From positions 1 to 35,141 of the forward strand of contig VIKH01000006.1 in NCBI GenBank assembly GCA_008080515.1: 35,141 nucleotides of DNA. Direction: 5' to 3'. Below, piece after piece: positions 16,480 through 25,362 of the stretch (position 1 is its first letter; every line of letters begins with the position of its first letter). The stretch comes from Gallionellaceae bacterium. GTDB taxonomy: Bacteria > Pseudomonadota > Gammaproteobacteria > Burkholderiales > Gallionellaceae. The notes below the pieces were generated by a model. It did not search any database and was not told the origin of the DNA. It was given only the letters and a program-made list of their open reading frames with translations. A program made the translations under genes and the position numbers.

Positions 16480-17586
16480 TTGAAAGTACCGCAACGGCTG
16501 TTGGTGGTGGTCACGCTGCGTATCGGAGATGTGTTGTTGGCCACCCCGCTGATACGGTCGCTCAAGCTGGCTTGGCCCAAGGCCGAGATAGATGTGCTGG
16601 TGTTCGAGCATACCGAAGGCGTGTTGTCCGGCAACCCGGATATCAACCGCGTTATTACCATAGCCCGGCGCCCGGGGCTCTGGAAACACTTGGCTTTGAT
16701 CGCGGGCCTGTTGCGCCGTTACGATACGGCGGTGACGACGCAGATGAGCGACAGGCCGGTTCTTTATGCCTGGATTGCCGCGAAAGTGCGGTTTGGAATG
16801 GGGGATGGCAGCAAAAAGCAGCGCTGGAAGCAATCCCTGTTGTCGGACTGGGTCGCGTTTGACAACGTTGGCACCCATACCGTGCTGATGAACCTCAAGC
16901 TGGCGGATCTGCTGGGTGTCGAGCGCAATCACGAGGTGGTGGTGTCGTGGACCCCTGCAGACGAGAGCAAAGCGGCCGAGGTATTGCCGTTCGATGTCCG
17001 GACAGAAGCATTTGCGGTGCTGCACTTGTACCCGAAATTTCCCTACAAGGCATGGCGGCAGGAGAATTGGGCTGAACTGGCTGACTGGTTTATGGCAAAA
17101 GGCATACGCCCCGTAGTTACTGGAGGCAATTCCCCGGACGAGCTGGAATATGTCGGGCGAATAGTCAGCTCCATGCCCCAGGGATCGGTAAATGTAGCGG
17201 GTAAATTAAGCCTTTCAGAAAGCGCTTTTCTGATTAGTCGCGCAAAATATTATGTGGGCCCGGATACCGCGCTGACCCATATGGCGGCGGCGCTCGGCAC
17301 GCCTACCGTCTCCTTGTTCGGGCCCTCCAACCCGGTGAAGTGGGGGCCGTGGCCAAAAAATCATGCGGGAGGCTGCAGCCCTTACCGCATGAAAGGCTCG
17401 CAGCGGGTCGGCAACGTGGTGCTGCTGCAAGGCGACGGCGACTGCGTGCCGTGCATGCAGGAAGGTTGCGAGCGGCACGTCTCCAGCACCAGCGACTGCC
17501 TGCAAAACCTTCAGGTGGCGCGGGTGATAGCGGCATTGCAGGAGTTTCCTGCGTCGGCGTTGACCGGCGAAGCAAAGAGAGCATGA
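16480..17586 (+). CDS. Family 9 glycosyltransferase (heptosyltransferase-like)
   Basis: This 368-aa protein is related to ADP-heptose:LPS heptosyltransferases (RfaF/WaaQ type), which build the inner core. The N-terminal domain has VVVTLRIGDVLLATPLIRSL. The C-terminal domain has VGPDTALTHMAAALGTPTVS followed by LFGPSNPVKWGPWP, which forms the donor site. A late cysteine cluster, C-x2-C-x4-C-x9-C (DCVPCMQEGC...SDC), is shared with the other GT9 in this window. The start is a TTG at 16480, preceded by GAAAGAG about 10 nt upstream. No ATG is available at the expected N-terminus. It begins a run of four genes overlapping by 4 bp each, so it is probably translated as a coupled unit. Confidence 0.88.
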   Translation: MKVPQRLLVVVTLRIGDVLLATPLIRSLKLAWPKAEIDVLVFEHTEGVLSGNPDINRVITIARRPGLWKHLALIAGLLRRYDTAVTTQMSDRPVLYAWIAAKVRFGMGDGSKKQRWKQSLLSDWVAFDNVGTHTVLMNLKLADLLGVERNHEVVVSWTPADESKAAEVLPFDVRTEAFAVLHLYPKFPYKAWRQENWAELADWFMAKGIRPVVTGGNSPDELEYVGRIVSSMPQGSVNVAGKLSLSESAFLISRAKYYVGPDTALTHMAAALGTPTVSLFGPSNPVKWGPWPKNHAGGCSPYRMKGSQRVGNVVLLQGDGDCVPCMQEGCERHVSSTSDCLQNLQVARVIAALQEFPASALTGEAKRA

Positions 17587-18872
17587 AAAGTTACCGCTCT
17601 GCCATGAACAGCCTGACCCAAGCACTCGGGGTGCTGATGGTGTTTGTGCTGATTTTTCCTACCGCGCTGGTCAATGCGACCCTGTTTCTGCTGCTGGTGG
17701 CTTACTGCGTCGGTGGTGGATACCGGGATAAATGGCGGCGCATCTGGAGCCATCCGGTGGCCGTGGCTTCTCTTTCGCTGTTCGGCCTGTTTGCGGTGGG
17801 AATAAGCTATTCGTCGGCCAACTTGCCGACAGCGCTCGGCAGCCTGAACCATTACCGCGAATTGCTGTTGCTGCCGCTGGCCATTTCTGTTTTTAACGAA
17901 GACTGCTGGCGGCGGCGCGCATATAACGCATTCATCGCGGCAATCCTGGTGGCGCTGGCGGTTTCGTTTGCCATGCGTCTGGGATGGGCGCCACCGTGGC
18001 CGGTAGCTCCGGATGCCGGGGCTACGTCTGCAATCCCATTCAAAAGCCGGATCGCGTACGGCTTCTTCCTCGCGTTTGCCGCTTACCTGATGATCCATCA
18101 CTTGCTGCGCAGCCGGATTCTCTGGCAACGCATACTCTGGGGGTCGGCTGCGTGCCTGGCGGCATTTAACCTGCTGTTTATGACCTCCGGGAGAACGGGG
18201 CACGTTATTTTCGCGGCCATGACCCTGTTACTGATTTATCAATACTGGGGGGGCTTGAGAAAGCGCGGGTTAATTATTGTTGCCGTGACGATCATCGCAA
18301 TTATCGGTGCGGCATTAACCTCTCCGGCAATGAAAAGCCGCAGCAGCGATATTGATCTGATAGCGAGCAACCCGGAGCATTCCTCTATCGGGATACGTTT
18401 AATCATGTGGCAAACCGCGTCGCGCATTATTGCCGACCATCCCATATTAGGGAGCGGGACAGGAAGTTTTGCGGGCGAATATGCAAAGAAATCATATGAC
18501 CACCCCTCCATCCAGACTGGCAACCCGCATAACGAATACTTGTTGATTGTGGCGCAGCTCGGCATTTTGGGGCTGGCAGGTTTTTTGTTTTTGCTTTACC
18601 GGCAGCTGCGGGAATCGGTCGTGCTGGCGCAGCCATACAGTTTTGCCGCGCAAGGGCTGGTTCTGGCGATGGCGGTAGGCTGCCTGTTTAACTCTTTCCT
18701 TTACGATCACGGAGAAGGCCATTTCTTCGCTATTTATGCCGGAATGCTATTTTCCGGCGCGAGCAGCAAAAACGTGTATGCCCACCCGGATTTTGCAACG
18801 TCCCAACATGCCGCCACAGATCGCGGCTGTGCAGAATTCAGGATGAGGCAAGCCGGAGCTGCCGCGCCATGA
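17583..18872 (+). CDS. O-antigen ligase/polymerase family membrane protein (WaaL-like)
   Basis: This 429-aa polytopic inner-membrane protein has about ten or more hydrophobic segments and a large periplasmic loop near residues 240-325. The Wzy_C signature is visible: MWQTASRIIADHPILGSGTG, then NPHNEYLLIVAQLGILGLAG with the conserved histidine in the NPHNE motif. WaaL-type ligases transfer O-chain or other glycans from undecaprenyl-PP to lipid A-core. Wzy polymerases have the same fold, so ligase versus polymerase cannot be settled from sequence. The ATG overlaps the GT9 stop (ATGA) and the gene's own stop overlaps the next GT. With no other ligase in the window, a role in finishing LPS is likely. 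Confidence 0.85.
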   Translation: MKSYRSAMNSLTQALGVLMVFVLIFPTALVNATLFLLLVAYCVGGGYRDKWRRIWSHPVAVASLSLFGLFAVGISYSSANLPTALGSLNHYRELLLLPLAISVFNEDCWRRRAYNAFIAAILVALAVSFAMRLGWAPPWPVAPDAGATSAIPFKSRIAYGFFLAFAAYLMIHHLLRSRILWQRILWGSAACLAAFNLLFMTSGRTGHVIFAAMTLLLIYQYWGGLRKRGLIIVAVTIIAIIGAALTSPAMKSRSSDIDLIASNPEHSSIGIRLIMWQTASRIIADHPILGSGTGSFAGEYAKKSYDHPSIQTGNPHNEYLLIVAQLGILGLAGFLFLLYRQLRESVVLAQPYSFAAQGLVLAMAVGCLFNSFLYDHGEGHFFAIYAGMLFSGASSKNVYAHPDFATSQHAATDRGCAEFRMRQAGAAAP

Positions 18873-20008
18873 CCTGGAAAATTGCTGTCGTCGTGCCGAA
18901 ATACGGCCTGGTTGGCGGCGGCGAGCGCTTCGCCAGCGAAGTGACTGAGCGCTTGGCGCAGAACGAGAATTTCGAGATACATGTTTTTGCAAACCAATGG
19001 ATCGCCAGTTCGGAGCGCATCCATTTTCACAAAATCCCGGCGGTCCGCTTCCCGCACTTTCTCAATCCGCTGTTCTTTGCATGGTATGTGAAACGGGCAA
19101 TCGGCAAAATGAAGTTTGACCTGGTTCACTCGCACCACTGGATTTTTAAGGCGGATATATTCTCCGCGCATGGTGTTCCCCATGCCGGCTGGGTCAGGGA
19201 AGTGCGCAAGCGGAACCCCAGCCTCTATGACCGTGCAGTGATCTACATCGAGCGGCGCTTGATGAGAGATGGCGCTTCCTCCTGCTTCCTCCCGGTCTCG
19301 ACCATTGCCATGGAGGCGTTCCGCCGCGAATACGCAACCTTGCCCGGACAATGGCAGACCATTCATCCTGGCGTGGACATGGCCCGCTTTTCCTCACCCG
19401 ACCGCGAGGTCTGCCGCGCCGAAATCAGGGGGCGCTACGGGATAGGCGAGAACGACCTGCTCCTCCTTTTTGTGGGTATGAATTTTGAGGTCAAGGGCCT
19501 CGATACCATCATTGCGGCGGTGGCCAAAGCGCGCAGGATGCGGCCGGAAGCCAACATCCGGCTGCTGGTGGTGGGCCGGGGCGACGAAAGGAAATACGGT
19601 AAAATCGCCGAATCGGCAGGAGTCGCCGGAGCGGTCATCTTCGCGGGAACGCAACATGCGGGGCTGGAGCGCTATTACCGCGCGGTGGATGCTTTCGTGT
19701 TGTTCTCGGCGTTCGATACTTTCGGCATGGTGGTGCTGGAAGCGATGGCGGCGGGCTTGCCGGTGATCGTCAGCCCCAATGTCGGCGCGAAAGACCTAGT
19801 GGATGAAGGCGTCAATGGCTTTGTTCTTCCCGATTTCCTGGATGCGGATGCGGCCTCAACCAGGATAATTGAATTACTGGATAGCGGACGGCGCAAGAGC
19901 ATGGGGGTGGCGGCTCAATCCAGGGCTGGCGAGCAGACCTGGGAGCGGCTGGCGGGAAAGATGGCGGGCCTCTATCTGAACGTACTCTCCAAAAAGGGTT
20001 CGGCGTGA
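18869..20008 (+). CDS. Family 4 glycosyltransferase (WaaG-like)
   Basis: The 379-aa GT-B enzyme opens with AVVVPKYGLVGGGERFASEV, the glycine-rich N-terminal loop of WaaG/PimA-like enzymes. HSHHWIFKADIFSAHG and ERRLMRDGASSCFLPVSTIA follow, then the C-terminal donor domain LLFVGMNFEVKGLDTIIAAV and FDTFGMVVLEAMAAGLPVI. The usual E-x7-E donor motif appears as D-x7-E. It resembles LPS core glucosyltransferases acting on heptose, and its GT9 neighbours support a core role; the sugar is not known. Its ATG overlaps the ligase stop (ATGA) and its stop overlaps the next GTG start. Confidence 0.88.
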   Translation: MTWKIAVVVPKYGLVGGGERFASEVTERLAQNENFEIHVFANQWIASSERIHFHKIPAVRFPHFLNPLFFAWYVKRAIGKMKFDLVHSHHWIFKADIFSAHGVPHAGWVREVRKRNPSLYDRAVIYIERRLMRDGASSCFLPVSTIAMEAFRREYATLPGQWQTIHPGVDMARFSSPDREVCRAEIRGRYGIGENDLLLLFVGMNFEVKGLDTIIAAVAKARRMRPEANIRLLVVGRGDERKYGKIAESAGVAGAVIFAGTQHAGLERYYRAVDAFVLFSAFDTFGMVVLEAMAAGLPVIVSPNVGAKDLVDEGVNGFVLPDFLDADAASTRIIELLDSGRRKSMGVAAQSRAGEQTWERLAGKMAGLYLNVLSKKGSA

Positions 20009-20892
20009 CACAGGTTTTGCCGGATGTCTCGGTCATTATCGTTTCGTATAACACGGCTGATTTGCTGGAGGCCTGCCTTGAATCCGTTCTCGCATCGAAG
20101 CAGGTTCGCTGTGAAGTTTTTGTGGTGGACAATGCCTCGAAGGATGGCAGCGCTGAAGTCGTCCGCGAAGGATTTCCTGCCGTTCGCCTGACCGCTAACG
20201 AGGACAACCGCGGATTTGGTGCAGCCAACAACCAGGCCTTGCGGGAGTGCGCGGGCCGGTATGTCATATTTCTCAACCCGGATACAACTGTCGAGCCGGA
20301 ATCGTTCCATAGAATGGTCGTCTTCATGGAGTCTCACCCCGCCGTGGGGCTGGCAGGCCCCAGGGTACTCAACCCGGATGGTTCGCGCCAGGATTCCATT
20401 TCGCTCCGCTATCCGGGCCATCGCTACGGCGCAGCCGACCTTGGCTCGCTACCGGGTGAAATTGCCTGCGTGTTGGGTGCATGCCAGATCGCCAGCCGGA
20501 AGCTGTTGCTCGAGCTCGGCGGGTTCGACGAGGATTTTTTCCTTTATGGAGAAGATCAGGATCTATGCTTGAGGATACGGAAACGCGGGCAAGCAATCGG
20601 TCTTATTGACGATGCGGTTATCATGCATCATGGCGGGCAAAGCGAGCGGCAAACCTTGCCCGAAGAGGTGATCAGGAAAAAATTCCGAGGGGAGCTTCTA
20701 TTCTATCGGAAGCATTATCGCCCTGAGACCATTCGAAAAATATGCAAAAAGCAGCGTATCCGTGCCTTATGGCGTATTTTCCTTATTCGATTAAGAATGT
20801 TTGTAATATCAGATACAGCGGAAGCACCCAAAAAATTGGTTAAATATCAAGTGATTTATGAAGAAACCAAATTTGACGTGCTTGGAAAGTGA
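20005..20892 (+). CDS. Family 2 glycosyltransferase (rhamnosyltransferase-like)
   Basis: The 295-aa GT-A enzyme has VSVIIVSYNTADLLEACLES at the N-terminus, FVVDNASKDGS, and ANEDNRGFGAANNQAL. Metal/donor motif FLNPDTTV follows, then GGFDEDFFLYGEDQDLCLRI, the signature of WbbL/RfbF-type rhamnosyl- and related transferases. The start is a GTG at 20005 overlapping the GT4 stop as GTGA. The last ~70 codons (from about 20690) turn noticeably A+T-rich and Lys/Ile-rich compared with the first two thirds, as if a recombination boundary fell inside the gene. The coding frame nevertheless remains intact. It would add a sugar to the core or O-chain; the donor is not determined. Confidence 0.87.
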   Translation: MTQVLPDVSVIIVSYNTADLLEACLESVLASKQVRCEVFVVDNASKDGSAEVVREGFPAVRLTANEDNRGFGAANNQALRECAGRYVIFLNPDTTVEPESFHRMVVFMESHPAVGLAGPRVLNPDGSRQDSISLRYPGHRYGAADLGSLPGEIACVLGACQIASRKLLLELGGFDEDFFLYGEDQDLCLRIRKRGQAIGLIDDAVIMHHGGQSERQTLPEEVIRKKFRGELLFYRKHYRPETIRKICKKQRIRALWRIFLIRLRMFVISDTAEAPKKLVKYQVIYEETKFDVLGK

Positions 20893-20908
20893 ATTTACAC
20901 AGTGAGTA

Positions 20909-21850
20909 ATGATGTCAATCCATTTAGGTAACATGCCAAGCACAAGCTCGTTTAATCATCTTCTGGGTGATGACCATTTCTGTTTTGCTCAACTTGCAAT
21001 TGAAGGCATCAATAACGAGCCAGTTTTTGCAATAAACGCACCCGGCCAAAGGGAGGAAGAAACTTGCCTTTTCCAAGAGTCGGTATCATCCGGTGACGAA
21101 TATATCGCACTGTTAGCAGACCGTTTTGAAGCCGGAATGAATAACCATACAGCGCTGCCGGTCGTCCGTTTTGCCGACGGAGAGTATGCATTCTACAGCG
21201 GTTCCCTGAAATGTAACGGACTCTACCAGCAAGCTGAATCAGTGGCCGCGATCAGAAATGCATTCCCTGCGCACGTGGAAGCGCTGCGCTATCTTGCTTC
21301 TTTTGGGATACTCGCACCGCTGATTTTCCCTGGCAATGTGCGGGAACGCCGCGGGCTGGGAGCCTTGTTCGGCAAAAAGGATGGGAGAGACTGGGCCATT
21401 CATTTCCTGAAATTTCTAGCACGCCATCAGATTAGGCTTGCTGGAGAAAACTACATACCGTTTTACTGTGTCTACGCCTACCTTTCGAGCGCGCGATTTG
21501 CCAAGGCGGTCGACGGCAAAACGGTGTGCATCGTCAATTCGGATTTCAACGAAACGGCGTGCGCGGCATGGTTTGAGCGGGCGGGATCGCTCCCCAAGCT
21601 GGTTCACGTACCAATACCGGCGTCCTATGTCGCCACACAGTGGGATTCCATGCGCGAAGATGCATTCCGGAATGTTCCGGAAAAGCCGGATTGCTTCATG
21701 GTGGGAGCGGGCGTCGGTGCGCTCCAAGTGTGCGTTGACGCCGCAAGCCGCTTTTCCGCGCCGGCAATCGATTCGGGGCATATCCTCAACATGATGAACA
21801 ACCTCGAGAGCAAATCCGCAGGGCCGCGCCTATTTACATTTTGCCGATGA
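20909..21850 (+). CDS. Putative GT-D-fold (DUF1792-like) glycosyltransferase
   Basis: The 313-aa protein is not a standard GT2/GT4/GT9. Two sections resemble the GT-D (DUF1792) fold: VVRFADGEYAFYSG at about 85-98, like the family RFGDGE motif, and a C-terminal DCFMVGAGVGALQVCVDAAS followed by APAIDSGH, like the family ending (G-x-G...A-x-DiGH). GT-D enzymes transfer hexoses in bacterial glycoprotein or surface-glycan assembly, which suits the position directly after a GT2 gene. Assignment rests on motif resemblance recalled from the family, so it is tentative. Two ATGs (20909, 20912) are possible and the ribosome site is weak. The upstream 16-nt gap suggests it is read with the preceding genes. 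It converges on the minus-strand methyltransferase 27 bp away. Confidence 0.55.
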   Translation: MMSIHLGNMPSTSSFNHLLGDDHFCFAQLAIEGINNEPVFAINAPGQREEETCLFQESVSSGDEYIALLADRFEAGMNNHTALPVVRFADGEYAFYSGSLKCNGLYQQAESVAAIRNAFPAHVEALRYLASFGILAPLIFPGNVRERRGLGALFGKKDGRDWAIHFLKFLARHQIRLAGENYIPFYCVYAYLSSARFAKAVDGKTVCIVNSDFNETACAAWFERAGSLPKLVHVPIPASYVATQWDSMREDAFRNVPEKPDCFMVGAGVGALQVCVDAASRFSAPAIDSGHILNMMNNLESKSAGPRLFTFCR

Positions 21851-21877
21851 GTATGCTGTTTGTGCAGGAAAAAGGAG

Positions 21878-22588
21878 CTACCCTTTGAGACGTTTCAAAA
21901 GACTTTTCTTGGGTGGATGATATTCCGGAATTGTTGCTGGTATTCCAGTCATCAGAGTATATGGTTTTTCTATCGGTCGTTTTTCAATCGCAAGAATACT
22001 GTCGTAATAATGCAGCGAGTGAACCGTTTTAGTGAATTCTGAGACGCTGAGCCTGTCTTGTTGGGTGGAATGCCATGCATTGATGTAATCGATAAAATTC
22101 TTGCTGTACTCTATAAACGTATCGCGTTTCTTGTAGCCCCCACCATATTTTCGCCAATAAGACGTATGAAGGTCTTCGCATAGATACACACCGTTTTCAT
22201 CTATACGGTGGAAAAGCTCTTCAAATGTGTTTATTTGCTGCGTCATTCTATGGCCGCCGTCGTCGATCAGAATATCAATTCTCGGAGTTTTTTCTGCTAA
22301 CGATTTCAGGAACTCCCTGTCTTCCTGATCGCCTATTATTACTTTGATCTGATCTTCTTCAAATTGTTTGGAATGCGGATTAATGTCTACCCCAAATATC
22401 TTGCAATTAGGCCCGAAGTAATGTTTCCACATTTGCAATGAACCACCTTGGAATACGCCAAACTCCATAACATGGACATCAGTGCCCCTGAAACGCGAAA
22501 AGTGCCGATCATAAATTTCAAAATAGTGTTTCCACTTGTGAATCAATCTTCCTGTATTTTCCGTGAAATATTTTTCCAGCGCATTCAT
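21878..22588 (-). CDS. Class I SAM-dependent methyltransferase (MycE/CmcI-like)
   Basis: This 236-aa protein resembles methyltransferases related to macrocin/mycinamicin O-methyltransferases found in glycan clusters. KWKHYFEIYDRHFSRFRG precedes the SAM site VMEFGVFQGGSLQMWKHYFG, then FGVDINPHS, VIIGDQEDREFL and the IDILIDDGGHRMTQQ metal/catalytic segment, followed by YLCEDLHTSYW. The aspartates in LIDDGGH and EDLHTSY would bind Mg in metal-dependent sugar O-methyltransferases. The ATG overlaps the stop of the upstream GT2 (ATGA, 22585-22588). It is the last gene of the five-gene minus-strand run and A+T-rich. It probably O-methylates a sugar of the surface glycan; position and target are unknown. 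Confidence 0.83.
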   Translation of the reverse strand: MNALEKYFTENTGRLIHKWKHYFEIYDRHFSRFRGTDVHVMEFGVFQGGSLQMWKHYFGPNCKIFGVDINPHSKQFEEDQIKVIIGDQEDREFLKSLAEKTPRIDILIDDGGHRMTQQINTFEELFHRIDENGVYLCEDLHTSYWRKYGGGYKKRDTFIEYSKNFIDYINAWHSTQQDRLSVSEFTKTVHSLHYYDSILAIEKRPIEKPYTLMTGIPATIPEYHPPKKSLLKRLKG

Positions 22589-23589
22589 GATCTAGCCTTT
22601 AATTTTGATTTTTCCGCGTTTATCCAATCTGGTGATGATGCCAGTATTGATGCCCATTCTTCTCTTTTTTTCTGGAGGAAGAGATGCTCTTCATGGGATA
22701 GGTCAGGCAACCCGAGAAGACGGCGTTTTTCTAAAAGTTGTTCAAGCGTGCTCAACATGTCAGTGGCTAGATTGTAGGCACGAAGTTGCCGATCACGTAT
22801 TTTTCCACGATGTTTAAATGGTGATAAGAAGGCGCGGAGCAGGTTCTTTGTAAGCCGTTGAGGGTGACACCATTTCTTTTTCTTAAGTGCATAGGGAGTA
22901 CCCTTTAGGACTAAAGCTATAGCGCCACTTGTCATATCTTTATGGAGTCGGTAAAGAGAAATGGGTTCAGGCACGTACCGTGGGTTCCGGAGAAAGAAAG
23001 CATTAAGGCAAATCCATATATCGTGTGCAAAACTTCTATCTATAGGATTAGGAATAATTAGCTTCTTTATTTCCGCATCAAGCAAAATAAAATTCCCGGG
23101 GACATTCCATTTCTTTTCGAGTATCCCTTTCCGGGCCAAGACAGGATCATCTGTAAACCCATTTCCTTCAGGGAAAACCATATGCCCCGTTCGTATCCCA
23201 TCAGCCAGCATGTATTCTGCGTTGCCATAGGCTATTCCAGCGCCAGGATTGGTTTCGAGTTCCGTTGCTAAGCGTTCCAATTTTTCAGGTAGCCAGATAT
23301 CATCTTGGTCACTGAGTGCTATGAAATCCATTTCGCAGAGCGCGATGCCTTTTTCGAAATTTCGGGCAAAACCAAGATTGGTTTCGTTTTGTATAAGGCG
23401 GATGCGGTTGTCAAGCGCTGCAAAATTATTGATGATTGGGACAGTGCAATCGTTTGAGCAGTCGTCAAGAATCAATATTTGGTCTGGTTGGCGTGTTTGT
23501 GCAAGGATGCTTTCCAGTTGCTGGCGGAGATATTTCGCTCCGTTGTATGTGCAGAGAACTACGCCGATACTTTTACGATTGGAGTACAT
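22585..23589 (-). CDS. Family 2 glycosyltransferase
   Basis: The 334-aa GT-A enzyme starts IGVVLCTYNGAKYLRQQLES, then ILILDDCSNDCT, NETNLGFARNFEKGI and the donor/metal motif FIALSDQDDIWLPEKLE. That SDQDD pattern is typical of rhamnosyl- or related transferases in O-antigen clusters. HDIWICLNAFF and SLYRLHKDMTSG follow in the acceptor half. I chose the ATG at 23589, since an upstream in-frame start would overlap the preceding methyltransferase by over 70 bp and adds 32 residues unlike the family. The gene is A+T-rich. Its stop overlaps the next methyltransferase start, suggesting coupled glycosyl and methyl transfer. The donor sugar is not known. Confidence 0.87.
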   Translation of the reverse strand: MYSNRKSIGVVLCTYNGAKYLRQQLESILAQTRQPDQILILDDCSNDCTVPIINNFAALDNRIRLIQNETNLGFARNFEKGIALCEMDFIALSDQDDIWLPEKLERLATELETNPGAGIAYGNAEYMLADGIRTGHMVFPEGNGFTDDPVLARKGILEKKWNVPGNFILLDAEIKKLIIPNPIDRSFAHDIWICLNAFFLRNPRYVPEPISLYRLHKDMTSGAIALVLKGTPYALKKKKWCHPQRLTKNLLRAFLSPFKHRGKIRDRQLRAYNLATDMLSTLEQLLEKRRLLGLPDLSHEEHLFLQKKREEWASILASSPDWINAEKSKLKARS

Positions 23590-23611
23590 AAAGAAAAACG
23601 CCCTGAATCCA

Positions 23612-24262
23612 TTACCGAATGGCTTTTGCCAAAATAAAAAAATGCGAGTGTTGCATGTCGTTGCTACGCCAAAGGGTGAGCGCATTTAGTATCTTGAATT
23701 TCCAGCTTTTGGTCGTACCCCATCCTGTCACTGACACAGGCTCATATCCTGCCCTATTGAGCAAAGAAAGAAAGGTTCTCCGAGTGAAAAAACGAAGGTG
23801 GGTGCGATCCAATAGCCCCCCATCGGTGTATTCAAAGTCTTGGTGCTGGAGAAGATTCCAGAGCAGGCGGTATTGGCGGATATTTGGAATAGCGCAGAAA
23901 ATACGCCCATCAGAACTCAATTTGGCATGTAGATGCCTCAGAAATTCTTCAGGCCACATAAGGTGCTCAATAAAATCATTCATGCATATCAAATCGAAGT
24001 AGCTATCGGGTAAATCGTCCAGAGTTTTAGTAGCGTCTCCATGCAGCACTCGATCAAGTCGCGAAGAGGCAACTTCAGCGGCCTTATCGTCAAACTCCAT
24101 TCCCCATGCTTCGATATAGCCACACTCGCGTTTAAGCATCATGGCAAACGCGCCTTCTCCACATCCAACATCCAAGAATTTTGTGCCTTGTCGGGGGATA
24201 TATGGCAATAATTCCCGTCGTTCGTTCTGGTAGTAGGTATCAATTGGACGCTGGTGTTTCAT
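23612..24262 (-). CDS. Class I SAM-dependent methyltransferase (Methyltransf_23/11-like)
   Basis: The 216-aa protein shows SAM-binding motif I KFLDVGCGEGAFAMMLK, the acidic GMEFDDKAAEVA, FDLICMNDFIEHLMWPEEFL, and HLHAKLSSDGRIFCAIPNIR, then DRTHLRFFTRRTF. This set is very common in O-antigen and glycan clusters, where such proteins act on sugar moieties or as capping enzymes. The target cannot be inferred. Its ATG overlaps the stop of the upstream GT9 (ATGA, 24259-24262), and the next gene follows its stop by 22 nt. Confidence 0.84.
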   Translation of the reverse strand: MKHQRPIDTYYQNERRELLPYIPRQGTKFLDVGCGEGAFAMMLKRECGYIEAWGMEFDDKAAEVASSRLDRVLHGDATKTLDDLPDSYFDLICMNDFIEHLMWPEEFLRHLHAKLSSDGRIFCAIPNIRQYRLLWNLLQHQDFEYTDGGLLDRTHLRFFTRRTFLSLLNRAGYEPVSVTGWGTTKSWKFKILNALTLWRSNDMQHSHFFILAKAIR

Positions 24263-25362
24263 GGGGCTGTTCTTTCCGCTTTGGCTTGGATGCAGTCTAG
24301 CAGGATTTCCCCTGCGGCCACTATGACTGGGTCAGTTTGTGTTTGCTCCAAACAACGACTCATGCCGGAATTGTCACACCCCATCATGTTGCATGGGAGA
24401 CAATCCATAGCGGTACTGACAACCTTATGCCGTTCATTGACGATACGCCATGCCCGCCAGTCCGAGGGGCCATGTATCGTGACGGTCGGGGTACCTACTG
24501 CGGCGGCGATATGGGGGGCGGCACTGTCAACACCAAGGTGTAGCATACTCATAGAGATGACTGCTGCAAGCTCGCCGAGTGTTGTTTTTCCCGCCAGGCT
24601 GATGGTGTATCCTTCACGTCCCGCAACAATTTCCTGGCAGGTTACGATTTCTTCTGGAGAGCCAATTATCACGGTGGATATGTGGTGCTCCTTCCAAAGC
24701 CGGTCTATCACCTCTCCCCATTTTGCATTGCTCCACTCCTTGTATTTCCATCTTGAGAACGGATTGACCGTTACCATGCTGGCCTCGGGAGTAAGACCAG
24801 CTTCAGCAAGCAGTACACTGGCGCGTAGCCGGTCGCACGGAGCGATGTATAGCTGCGGCGTGGAATCTTCCGTGGTAATGCCAAGCTCACGCACTACGCG
24901 CAACGATTGATCCGCACCGGGATGAACAGGTGGCGGCGCAACCTTGAGATTGCAGATGATTTTCGTAAAAAGAAGGTCATGCCAAAATGGCTTACCTACA
25001 TGTGGGCCAACCCGCTCTTTAGCTCTGGATAGAAACGAGAGAATCGCTCCCCGATCGCCGGTTCGCAGGTCTATCACAAGGTCGTAATGCCTTTGTCGGA
25101 AGAGGCGTACAAATACCACAGCCTCCCGCAGACGGTGGAGCAATGAACCGTGGGCTCTTGCAGTCTCAACAACTTCATCAATATTCGGGTCGGCCGCGAG
25201 CAGTAAGCCATAAGGCTTGAAAACCAGAATTGACACACGAGCACCGGGGCAGGCCTCCCTCACGGCGCGTATCGTCGGAGTGGTCAGGACGATATCACCG
25301 ATATCCCCCAATTGAACAAGAAGGACATTCCTGAAACTGTGAATCGCAAGGCAATTGCTCAT
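24259..25362 (-). CDS. Family 9 glycosyltransferase (heptosyltransferase-like)
   Basis: This 367-aa protein is the second GT9 of the cluster. The N-terminal VLLVQLGDIGDIVLTTPTIR and C-terminal LHLGVDSAAPHIAAAVGTPT then VTIHGPSDWRAW are the canonical acceptor- and donor-side motifs. TVNPFSRWKYKEWSNAKW lies between. The late cysteine set C-x2-C-x4-C-x7-C (DCLPCNMMGC...SRC) mirrors the other GT9. Although homologous to heptosyltransferases, family members outside the core operon can use other sugars, so the donor is open. The ATG overlaps the stop of the sugar O-methyltransferase gene (ATGA), and its own stop overlaps the following methyltransferase, so three genes form a coupled chain. Confidence 0.86.
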   Translation of the reverse strand: MSNCLAIHSFRNVLLVQLGDIGDIVLTTPTIRAVREACPGARVSILVFKPYGLLLAADPNIDEVVETARAHGSLLHRLREAVVFVRLFRQRHYDLVIDLRTGDRGAILSFLSRAKERVGPHVGKPFWHDLLFTKIICNLKVAPPPVHPGADQSLRVVRELGITTEDSTPQLYIAPCDRLRASVLLAEAGLTPEASMVTVNPFSRWKYKEWSNAKWGEVIDRLWKEHHISTVIIGSPEEIVTCQEIVAGREGYTISLAGKTTLGELAAVISMSMLHLGVDSAAPHIAAAVGTPTVTIHGPSDWRAWRIVNERHKVVSTAMDCLPCNMMGCDNSGMSRCLEQTQTDPVIVAAGEILLDCIQAKAERTAP

